Shown: piece after piece, positions 1 to 5,510 of the stretch
Layout of the letters: every line of letters begins with the position of its first letter
Position numbering within the stretch: position 1 is the stretch's first letter
Assembly (NCBI GenBank): GCA_002317595.1
Contig: DCHL01000165.1
Location: forward strand, 4,288-10,099
Origin: Lachnospiraceae bacterium UBA1753
GTDB taxonomy: Bacteria > Bacillota > Clostridia > Lachnospirales > Lachnospiraceae
Direction: 5' to 3'
DNA: 5,812 nucleotides
The notes under the pieces: generated by a model
What the model saw: only the letters and a program-made list of their open reading frames with translations
Database searches by the model: none
Told to the model about the DNA's origin: nothing
Position numbers and translations under genes: made by a program

Positions 1-462
1 TTCCTTGAGAAGAGAATTGTACTTGGCGAATTCATGGCGTTTTCTGACGTCGTCCCCGAACTCTCAATATTTGAGGGACGCAGGTTCGTCCAGTATAAGG
101 CATCACCGGGAAGCATCGTCACTCTCCACTATATGCTGGATGGTGATGAGGGGAATGAGGAATACCGCACGGAGACAATGCGAAGCATCATGTGCGGCAT
201 ATACGAAAAGGATTTCCTCATGTTCTTTGGCGAGAGCCTCCAGTACTACATCACGGAGGAGAAGCAGGGCGAGACCTCGCTTACTGAGAGCCTTGTGGTC
301 GAGAACAGTGATGTGGCGACAAGCGGAAGCGGAAGTCGCTACGAGGTCATCAACGATATGCTTCTGTGCAGTTCGATGAAGGAAGACAATTCGCTTCTTC
401 GAATGATGGATGTGTACAGGCGGAAAAAATATGTGTCAGAGCATATTTTCAAATTGCAGTAA
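1..462 (+). CDS. DUF5717-like protein, C-terminal 153 residues (5' end outside window)
   Basis: The frame is open from base 1 to the TAA at 460-462, so this is the tail of a gene that begins upstream; the ATG at 34 has no ribosome binding site and is read as internal. The visible part is a soluble, mixed alpha/beta domain with no membrane segment. Residues 20-45 (around PELSIFEGRRFVQY and IVTLHYML), the FFGESLQYYITEE stretch (75-87) and the C-terminus (VYRRKKYVSEHIFKLQ) match my memory of the end of DUF5717 proteins, which are very large (about 1,000 residues or more), uncharacterised proteins of Lachnospiraceae. The family call is from recalled sequence pattern, not a search. A DUF5716-like gene 29 bases downstream supports it, since I recall the two families as neighbours. 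Function is unknown. Confidence 0.66.
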   Translation, partial: FLEKRIVLGEFMAFSDVVPELSIFEGRRFVQYKASPGSIVTLHYMLDGDEGNEEYRTETMRSIMCGIYEKDFLMFFGESLQYYITEEKQGETSLTESLVVENSDVATSGSGSRYEVINDMLLCSSMKEDNSLLRMMDVYRRKKYVSEHIFKLQ

Positions 463-477
463 TACTTAGTTGCTTTT

Positions 478-483
478 GGAGGA
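478..483 (+). promoter_or_regulatory. Ribosome binding site deciding a GTG start
   Basis: GGAGGA lies 8 bases before the GTG at 492. There is no ATG at a suitable distance, and the protein must begin here because the first beta strand of its nucleotide-binding fold starts at residue 2. This supports GTG as the true start. Confidence 0.75.
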
Positions 484-491
484 ATTAGGAA

Positions 492-1724
492 GTGGTTCTT
501 GGAATAGACCTCAACGACAGGATAAGTCAAATTTCATATATGGAAAACAGCAATGAGGCACCTATTCCACTGTCTGCAGTTGCGGGCGGTGAGGCCTACG
601 AGATTCCCACCGCTTTAGGTAAGCTCCCCGGCGTGAACAGCTGGGTCTGGGGCGAGGATGCGAAGAAGAAGGCTGAGAATGAAGGAGTGCTGCTGGCTGA
701 TAATCTCTGTACCCACGCACTGAACTGCGATACCGTCACTATCGATGGAGAAGAGTTTGATTCAAGGGAACTTCTGCTGTTATTTTTGAAAAAAATATTG
801 TCGCTGACATCCATGACAGGCTCCTGGCAGGCGGCAGATGGCATTGCCCTATGCATGGATAAGCCGGATGAGAGAAGCGTTGGTCTGATGGATTTCATCA
901 GGGAGCGGCTTGAATATCCTGCAGAAAAGGTGATTCTGGTCAGCAGGATGGAGAGCTTCTATGAGTACATTCTTCATCAGAAAGAGGAATTATGGCAGCA
1001 CGATGTGTTCCTGCTTGACTACTCTGACTACGGAGTGAAGAGCGGTCTGCTCAGCGTGGACAGAAGGACCAGGCCTGCCGCATGTCGGATTGCAGAAGGC
1101 GCAGACCCGATGATATCCATTTCTGATGAGAGGGATTTCATAAAATACTGCGAGGCGCAGATGGAGGGAAGAATTGTCACTTCGGTATACCTGGTTGGTG
1201 ACAATCTGGACGAGAGCAATGCCAAGGGGATTCTCAGATATCTCTGTATGAAGAGAAGGGTGTTTCAGGGCAGGAATCTCTATTCTAAGGGCGCTTGCCT
1301 TGCGGCCTGGGACAGGTCAAATGAAAGCGAGCTGACTAAGGCATTCCTGTTTTTGGGGGATGATAAGCTTAAGAGCAATATAGGACTGCGCGTCATGAAG
1401 GGACGCGAGGAGACATACGAGTCACTTGTCAATGCTGGAGTAAACTGGTATGACGTCAAGGTGAGCCGCGAATTATACCTGGGACGGGAGCGTGAGCTGA
1501 GGCTTCTTCTGACACCGCTCACAGGAAAAAATGAGCATTATGCGGTGGTCAGGCTGGCAGACATTCCTGGCCGTGAGGAACATACAACGAGAGTCAGACT
1601 TTCACTTAAGATGACTGATGCCGAATCACTCTGCGTGTTTGTGGAGGACCTTGGATTCGGAGAGATATTCCCATCGTCGGGAGTTAAGGTAACAGACAAT
1701 ATTTTACTTCGTTCGGAGGATTAA
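492..1724 (+). CDS. DUF5716-like protein with Hsp70/actin-type nucleotide-binding fold
   Basis: This 410-residue protein starts at GTG with a good ribosome binding site. Its layout follows the Hsp70 ATPase domain. A phosphate-1-like strand-turn (VLGIDLNDRISQISY, 2-16) comes first. Next is a segment like the Hsp70 'IPS... vGeeAk' stretch (EIPTALGKLPG and WVWGEDAKKKA, 37-61). A second phosphate-loop-like strand follows (VFLLDYSDYGVKSG, 172-185), then an adenosine-loop-like strand (VYLVGD, 232-237) and VFQGRNLYSKGACLAAW (257-273), which mirrors the end of the Hsp70 fold. Residues 280-410 form a beta-rich C-terminal region that is not the classical Hsp70 substrate domain. I recall this pattern as DUF5716 of Clostridia. 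The glycine-threonine turn of active Hsp70s (GTT) is NDR here, so ATP hydrolysis is doubtful. It may instead be a nucleotide-sensing or polymerising scaffold. It is translated with the TPR gene that follows directly. Confidence 0.72.
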   Translation: MVLGIDLNDRISQISYMENSNEAPIPLSAVAGGEAYEIPTALGKLPGVNSWVWGEDAKKKAENEGVLLADNLCTHALNCDTVTIDGEEFDSRELLLLFLKKILSLTSMTGSWQAADGIALCMDKPDERSVGLMDFIRERLEYPAEKVILVSRMESFYEYILHQKEELWQHDVFLLDYSDYGVKSGLLSVDRRTRPAACRIAEGADPMISISDERDFIKYCEAQMEGRIVTSVYLVGDNLDESNAKGILRYLCMKRRVFQGRNLYSKGACLAAWDRSNESELTKAFLFLGDDKLKSNIGLRVMKGREETYESLVNAGVNWYDVKVSRELYLGRERELRLLLTPLTGKNEHYAVVRLADIPGREEHTTRVRLSLKMTDAESLCVFVEDLGFGEIFPSSGVKVTDNILLRSED

Positions 1725-2558
1725 ATGCTTTATCAGTGCGCATCTGCCTACGCGACAACTCCATATTACCTGGATGAACTGGGAATGCATATCTATTCGA
1801 TAGAGGAACTCTGCTATTATCTGAAGGAAAATGCAGCGGGGCTTGAGGATGGAATCATGCGCCTGGAACTCTGTTCTTTTATCGACAGGGAACTTAAGCT
1901 TCCGGAACTTGCAAGTCAGCTCACATCGATTATCAGGATGCGGGGAACGCTGGCTTCCTTTGTTGTCCTCATTCTTAATACAGTAGGATTCTGCAGTAAG
2001 GATGAGGTAAAAAATATAGAGACGCTGCTCAATGAAAACGCTGAACTTGGAATCGGCAGGCGTAAGAAGGCGCGCGGGGATTATTACCTCAATATGGGCA
2101 GACTCATGCAGGCTCGTGCGGAATACGAGAAGTCGCTTGAGAACCTGAGCGTTCGCGAGGAGGCCGATACTGTTGCAGCTGTGACCCACAATCTTGGAGT
2201 GGCGTATGCAAGAATGTTCCACTTTGACAAGGCAGCGGATCTTTTCAGAAGGGCCTGGGACATTTCCGGAAATATCGAGAGCTATGAGCAGTATCTTGCT
2301 GCACTCAGGCTCGGAACAAGCAGGGAGAATTACGTCAAGATGGTGCTGGATCTTGAGCTTGACCAGGAAAAGGTGACTAAGCTTGAGGGTGAGATAGAGA
2401 GACTTGCCGCGGAGAGCCGTGACAATGAGGATTACAAGAGATTACAGGCAGTTCTTGAGAAGAAAAAGCGTGGCGGAGCCTCGGCGTGCAGGAGTGAGGC
2501 TGATGAACTGCTCAACCTGTGGAAGCGTGAATTCCGCAGGAGTATGGAGATGGATTGA
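1725..2558 (+). CDS. TPR-containing protein of unknown function
   Basis: This 277-residue protein begins at the ATG touching the TAA of the preceding gene (TAAATG), with GGAGGA at 1715-1720. No signal peptide or membrane helix is apparent. Residues 20-70 form a helical domain around YSIEELCYYLKENAAGL and ELCSFIDREL, a motif I recall from hypothetical Lachnospiraceae proteins encoded next to DUF5716. Two TPR-like helix pairs follow, at about 112-142 (KARGDYYLNMGRLMQARAEY) and 148-181 (HNLGVAYARMFHFDKAADLF), with the usual small and aromatic residues. Residues 210-248 are strongly charged helix, probably coiled coil, and the tail is basic. TPRs bind other proteins, so an adaptor role between the Hsp70-like protein and the membrane coiled-coil protein is plausible, but that is inference. 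No catalytic motif is visible. Confidence 0.78.
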   Translation: MLYQCASAYATTPYYLDELGMHIYSIEELCYYLKENAAGLEDGIMRLELCSFIDRELKLPELASQLTSIIRMRGTLASFVVLILNTVGFCSKDEVKNIETLLNENAELGIGRRKKARGDYYLNMGRLMQARAEYEKSLENLSVREEADTVAAVTHNLGVAYARMFHFDKAADLFRRAWDISGNIESYEQYLAALRLGTSRENYVKMVLDLELDQEKVTKLEGEIERLAAESRDNEDYKRLQAVLEKKKRGGASACRSEADELLNLWKREFRRSMEMD

Positions 2559-3733
2559 TGCTGAAATGGCTGAAAAAACTTTTTTCTAGAGAGCCTGCCA
2601 TGGAGGAGGAATGGAGCTGGGAGGATGACGGCGCCAGGGAACTCGACCGCAGAAGCATGAGACTGTCGGAAGCATCACAGATGGAGGAATATGTCCGCGG
2701 GTGCTGCCAGCAGATGCGCGAGGCAACGGCTGAAATCGACAAGGCTTCCATGGAGTACAGGCTGGTAACTGAAAGACTCCGCGATATGGAAGAGATAGAG
2801 GGACTGCCTGAGGCTGATAGGGCCAGGATTTACTCCTGTGCAAAGAAAATCATGGATCTCACTCAGGACAGACAGGTCCATCAGAGCAAGCTTGGCGGAC
2901 TACCGGAAGAGCAGTACCGTCTTATGGAGAGGAATGAAGATGATGTGCCTGATGCAATCAGGACGCTCAAGGACCGCGAGGAGTACAAGACACTTGTGAG
3001 GACCGACCTTCAGAACCTTGAGGGCGAGAAGGTATCCTATAGATTCAGGAAGCGCGAACTCTCAGAGACACAGATTATGTGTCGTGATATGTGCTTTGTG
3101 ACACTGTTTGCGGCCGTTCTTCTTGTGGGTGTGCTGCTGTTCTTTCAGATATATCTTGAACTTAATGTCCAGATTGGATATGTGCTTGTCGTGGCACTGT
3201 GTGCCACAGCACTGACAGTTCTGTTTCTTCAGTTCAATAACGCCAAGAGCGAGATGAAGACTGTGGATAGGAAGCTCAGCAAGGCAATCTCGCTTCAGAA
3301 TACCGTCAAAATCAGATATGTCAATGCAACTAACCTTATTGAGTACTACTGTGAGCGGTATGGTGTGCACACCTCGGATGAACTCAGGTACCTCTGGGAG
3401 AGATACCTTGTGGAGCAGAAGGAACGCAAGATGCTCCGCGAAGCTGATGCGCTTATCGAAGACAAACAGAATGAGCTTCTTGATCTGCTCAAGGAACAGC
3501 GTATTATCAGCCCGCATATCTGGCTTGACCAGGTACCTGCGCTGGTGGAACCCCGTGAGATGGTGGAGATAAGGCATGGCCTGTATTCGAGAAGGCAGAG
3601 CCTTAGAAAAAGAATTGAGTATAACGAGAGCAGCAGAGAGACTGCGAGCAGGGAAGTCAAGAGCCTTGCAAAGGAATATCCGGTGCATTCAGGCTTAATT
3701 ATGTCCATCGTGGATGAGTTCGACCGCGATTGA
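2558..3733 (+). CDS. Coiled-coil protein with two central transmembrane helices
   Basis: The preferred start is ATG 2558, which overlaps the previous TGA by one base (TGATG) and has GGAGA at 2546-2550, 7 bases upstream. A TTG one codon earlier is also in frame. The 391-residue product starts with a basic amphipathic stretch (MLKWLKKLFSR) followed by an acidic segment. Long charged helices at about 38-172 probably form a coiled coil. Two hydrophobic helices follow at about 178-199 and 207-225, joined by a very short loop. A second coiled-coil region spans about 228-312, and another helical stretch 333-372. There is no signal peptide. With two helices and a tiny loop, both coiled-coil arms should face the same side, probably the cytoplasm, as a membrane-anchored hairpin. 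I do not recognise a named family. As the last gene of the packed cluster, it probably anchors the soluble partners to the membrane. Confidence 0.76.
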   Translation: MLKWLKKLFSREPAMEEEWSWEDDGARELDRRSMRLSEASQMEEYVRGCCQQMREATAEIDKASMEYRLVTERLRDMEEIEGLPEADRARIYSCAKKIMDLTQDRQVHQSKLGGLPEEQYRLMERNEDDVPDAIRTLKDREEYKTLVRTDLQNLEGEKVSYRFRKRELSETQIMCRDMCFVTLFAAVLLVGVLLFFQIYLELNVQIGYVLVVALCATALTVLFLQFNNAKSEMKTVDRKLSKAISLQNTVKIRYVNATNLIEYYCERYGVHTSDELRYLWERYLVEQKERKMLREADALIEDKQNELLDLLKEQRIISPHIWLDQVPALVEPREMVEIRHGLYSRRQSLRKRIEYNESSRETASREVKSLAKEYPVHSGLIMSIVDEFDRD

Positions 3734-3758
3734 CCGTTATTGTGTTTTGTGCTAATAT
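3730..3758 (+). promoter_or_regulatory. Probable sigma-A promoter of the ABC importer operon
   Basis: The -35 box TTGACC (3730-3735) is separated by exactly 17 bases from the -10 box TAATAT (3753-3758), which is preceded by the extended -10 element TGC (3750-3752). Transcription would start near 3765. The -35 box overlaps the TGA stop codon (3731-3733) of the upstream gene. The site is inferred from consensus match alone. Confidence 0.72.
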
Positions 3759-3760
3759 CT

Positions 3761-3798
3761 TTGCGTGCTATGCGTCACTTTAGTGTGTTAGCATGTGA
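3761..3798 (+). promoter_or_regulatory. Stem-loop at the predicted 5' end of the importer mRNA
   Basis: TTGCGTGCTA (3761-3770) can pair with TAGCATGTGA (3789-3798) over 10 positions, three of them G-T wobbles. A short CAC/GTG stem lies inside around a TTTA loop. It sits on the predicted transcription start. A T-rich run (3804-3812, TTTTGTTTT) begins five bases after it, so it could be a weak terminator for the upstream operon, an attenuator, or a stabilising 5' hairpin. The sequence does not decide among these. Confidence 0.38.
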
Positions 3799-3815
3799 AA
3801 AAGTTTTGTTTTACA

Positions 3816-3834
3816 GTCTGTGCCTCGCACAGGC
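3816..3834 (+). promoter_or_regulatory. Compact leader hairpin just before the ribosome binding site
   Basis: CTGTGC (3818-3823) and GCACAG (3827-3832) form a perfect 6-bp stem with a CTC loop, extendable by one wobble and one G-C pair to 3816/3834. It ends six bases before the GGAGG of the binding-protein gene. No T-run follows, so it is not a terminator. It may affect mRNA stability or ribosome access. Confidence 0.42.
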
Positions 3835-3840
3835 GGAATT

Positions 3841-3846
3841 GGAGGA
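3841..3846 (+). promoter_or_regulatory. Strong ribosome binding site of the binding-protein gene
   Basis: GGAGGA lies 4 bases before ATG 3851. It fixes the start over the in-frame TTG at 3740, which would place about 37 non-signal residues ahead of a clear lipoprotein signal peptide. Confidence 0.8.
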
Positions 3847-3850
3847 CATT

Positions 3851-4717
3851 ATGAAGAAATTGACAGCATTATTACTTACAGCTGCCTTTGCAGTTACTGC
3901 ACTGGCTGGCTGTGGAGAGAAGGCTGCACCTGCACCTGCAGCAGAGGAGAAAGCAGAAGAGGCAGCACCTGCAGCAGAGGAGAAGGCAGAAGAGGCGGCT
4001 CCTGCAACAGAGTCAACTACTTTCACGGTAGGCTTTGACGCAGACTTCCCACCTTACGGATACGTTGATGATGACGGTAACTATGTGGGCTTCGATCTTG
4101 ACCTTGCAGCAGAGGTTTGCAATAGACTTGGTCTTGAGGTTGTTTACCAGCCTATCGACTGGGATTCAAAGGATATGGAGCTTGAGAGCGGTGCCATCGA
4201 TTGCATCTGGAACGGATTTACAATGTCAGATGAGCGTCTTGATACTTACACATGGTCAGAGCCTTATGTTGATAACAGCCAGGTTGTTGTTGTAAGTGCT
4301 GATTCAGGAATTAAGTCACTTGCTGACCTTGCTGGCAAGGTTGTATGTGTTCAGGCTGATTCATCAGCTCTTGAGGCACTCAGTGATGATGACCACAAGG
4401 ATCTCACAGCAAGCTTTACTGAGCTTATGCAGGTTCCTGAGTACAATACAGCATTCATGAATCTTGAGTCTGGTGCCGTTGACGCAATCGCAATGGATGT
4501 CGGAGTTGCTAAGTATCAGATCGAGTCAAGAAATGCTGATTTCGTTATCCTTGATGAGAAGCTTGTTTCAGAGCTTTACGGTGTTGGCTTCAAGCTTGGA
4601 AACACAGAGCTTCGTGACAAGGTTCAGGGTGCTCTTGACGAGATGGCTGCTGACGGAACACTTCTTGAGATTGCTAAGAAGTGGGGTCAGGAGGACACAC
4701 TCGTTCTTGGAAAGTAA
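3851..4717 (+). CDS. Amino acid ABC transporter substrate-binding lipoprotein (SBP family 3)
   Basis: This 288-residue lipoprotein captures an amino acid outside the membrane and delivers it to the permease encoded downstream. It has a lysine-containing signal peptide (MKKLTALLLTAAFAV) and the lipobox LAGC (18-21), so Cys21 should be lipidated. A low-complexity Ala/Glu/Pro linker (about 24-54) follows, then a bilobed SBP_bac_3 domain (57-285). Hallmarks are FPPYGYVDDDGNYVGFDLDL (66-85), the NGFTMSDER region (121-129), whose Arg129 fits the family's arginine that holds the ligand alpha-carboxylate, DLAGKVVCVQADSSAL (159-174), and AIAMDVGVAKY (212-222), whose Asp216 fits the ligand amino-group contact. 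Length is normal for the family. The ligand cannot be assigned beyond a polar amino acid. Its four arginine codons are only AGA or CGT, unlike the AGG-rich upstream genes, which fits high expression. Confidence 0.95.
   Translation: MKKLTALLLTAAFAVTALAGCGEKAAPAPAAEEKAEEAAPAAEEKAEEAAPATESTTFTVGFDADFPPYGYVDDDGNYVGFDLDLAAEVCNRLGLEVVYQPIDWDSKDMELESGAIDCIWNGFTMSDERLDTYTWSEPYVDNSQVVVVSADSGIKSLADLAGKVVCVQADSSALEALSDDDHKDLTASFTELMQVPEYNTAFMNLESGAVDAIAMDVGVAKYQIESRNADFVILDEKLVSELYGVGFKLGNTELRDKVQGALDEMAADGTLLEIAKKWGQEDTLVLGK
3932..3997 (+). repeat. Two tandem 33-bp repeats in the lipoprotein linker
   Basis: Bases 3932-3964 and 3965-3997 are adjacent copies differing at two positions, each encoding APAAEEKAEEA. 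A partial third copy (3998-4009, APAT) follows. The unit is a multiple of three, so gain or loss of copies would change linker length without a frameshift. Confidence 0.9.
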
Positions 4718-4729
4718 GATATGAAACAG

Positions 4730-4774
4730 GGCTCTCCCGGGTGGATTAACGCGCGGGAGAGTTGTTTTGATTTT
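4730..4774 (+). terminator. Intrinsic terminator or attenuator between binding protein and permease
   Basis: CTCTCCCG (4732-4739) pairs perfectly with CGGGAGAG (4754-4761) around a 14-base loop, and one or two G-T pairs extend the base. TTGTTTTGATTTT (4762-4774) follows at once. It starts about 15 bases after the stop codon. Because the permease and ATPase genes continue in the same direction with no strong new promoter, partial termination with read-through is the likely role, giving more binding protein than membrane complex. Confidence 0.78.
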
Positions 4775-4832
4775 AGAAACTGTTATTCTGAGCGGATAGC
4801 CGCTTGGTGCCTGGAAGAATTGTAGGACGATT
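4775..4832 (+). other. Permease leader with a small hairpin
   Basis: AGCGG (4791-4795) and CCGCT (4800-4804) form a 5-bp stem with an ATAG loop. AGGA (4824-4827) is a modest ribosome binding site 5 bases before ATG 4833. A weak promoter-like pair (TTGTTT 4762-4767, TGT-TATTCT 4781-4789) is visible, but its -35 overlaps the terminator tail and matches consensus poorly. Confidence 0.35.
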
Positions 4833-5483
4833 ATGAATATTTCAACCATGCTGATGGAGCTTGGTTCCGGAATGATAACCTCTGCGGAGATATTTTTTCT
4901 GACACTGCTCTTATCACTCCCGTTAGGACTTGTCATTTCCTTCGGAAGAATGTCAAAAAATAGTATTATTCAGACCATCGCAAAGGTGTACATCTCCATC
5001 ATGAGAGGAACGCCTCTTATGCTGCAGCTCATGGTTGTTTACTTTGGACCTTACTATCTCTTTGGAATGAAGATTACGTCGGGATACAGATTCATTGCGG
5101 TAATCATTGGATTTGTGCTCAACTATGCTGCATATTTTGCAGAGATATACAGAGGCGGAATTGAATCTATCGCTGTGGGACAGTATGAGGCGGCTGAGAT
5201 TCTTGGTTTCACTAAGGTCCAGACTTTCTTCAGGATTATTTTTCCTCAGGTTGTTAAGCGGATTCTTCCGCCGGTTACAAATGAGGTAATCACACTTGTA
5301 AAGGATACGTCCCTTGCATTTGTTATTGCGGTGTCTGAGATGTTTACATCTGCTAAGGCCATCGCTGCTGCACAGACAACAATGGTTCCGTTCATCATCG
5401 CGGCTGTGTTCTACTATGTGTTCAACATCCTCGTTGCTGTATTTATGGAATATCTTGAGAAGAAATTGGATTACTTCCAGTAG
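4833..5483 (+). CDS. Polar amino acid ABC transporter permease (HisM/GlnP family)
   Basis: This 216-residue integral membrane protein forms the translocation path of the importer, probably as a homodimer because no second permease gene lies before the ATPase gene. About five hydrophobic helices are visible: 14-36, 52-78, 87-105, 150-170 and 184-206. Family motifs are present: MRGTPLMLQL (57-66), NYAAYFAEIYRGGI (97-110), and the EAA coupling loop EAAEILGFTKVQTFFRIIFPQ at 119-139 (given here as its first and last parts, EAAEILG and RIIFPQ), which docks on the ATPase. The usual LPQ ending of this loop is FPQ, a minor variation. Start at ATG 4833 fits the AGGA site and the family's typical N-terminus. 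The next gene starts 27 bases after the stop, so the two are co-transcribed. Confidence 0.95.
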   Translation: MNISTMLMELGSGMITSAEIFFLTLLLSLPLGLVISFGRMSKNSIIQTIAKVYISIMRGTPLMLQLMVVYFGPYYLFGMKITSGYRFIAVIIGFVLNYAAYFAEIYRGGIESIAVGQYEAAEILGFTKVQTFFRIIFPQVVKRILPPVTNEVITLVKDTSLAFVIAVSEMFTSAKAIAAAQTTMVPFIIAAVFYYVFNILVAVFMEYLEKKLDYFQ

Positions 5484-5499
5484 GAAGTGGCTCTGGAAC

Positions 5500-5505
5500 G
5501 GTGGA
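5500..5505 (+). promoter_or_regulatory. Ribosome binding site of the ATPase gene
   Basis: GGTGGA lies 5 bases before ATG 5511. The nearer ATG at 5506 runs into a stop after two codons (ATGATATGA), so it is not the start. Confidence 0.6.
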
Positions 5506-5510
5506 ATGAT

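Noticed and set aside
5..379. A 124-codon + strand frame overlapping the first gene
   Set aside because: Its product is Ser/Arg-rich low-complexity sequence, while the other frame gives a DUF5717-like C-terminus open from base 1.
1704..2222. A 172-codon open frame on the minus strand opposite the TPR gene
   Set aside because: It is a mirror of the TPR gene's codon pattern, has no recognisable domain, and spans the translationally coupled junction of two + strand genes.
3062..3688. A 208-codon open frame on the minus strand opposite the coiled-coil gene
   Set aside because: It lies wholly opposite a well-supported gene. Its translation is rich in His, Leu and Ser with no domain, and the + strand gene has the proper ribosome binding site and gene junction.
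3816..3834. The CTGTGC/GCACAG hairpin as an intrinsic terminator
   Set aside because: It is followed by GCGGAATTGGAGG, not a T-run, on the + strand, and the minus strand side is not T-rich immediately either.
3740..3850. An N-terminal extension of the binding protein starting at TTG 3740
   Set aside because: It lacks a ribosome binding site, starts upstream of the predicted transcript start, and would bury the lipoprotein signal peptide.
4762..4789. A possible internal promoter for the permease (TTGTTT, 16 bp, TGT-TATTCT)
   Set aside because: The -35 match is poor and coincides with the terminator's T-rich tail, so the resemblance is probably chance; read-through explains permease expression.
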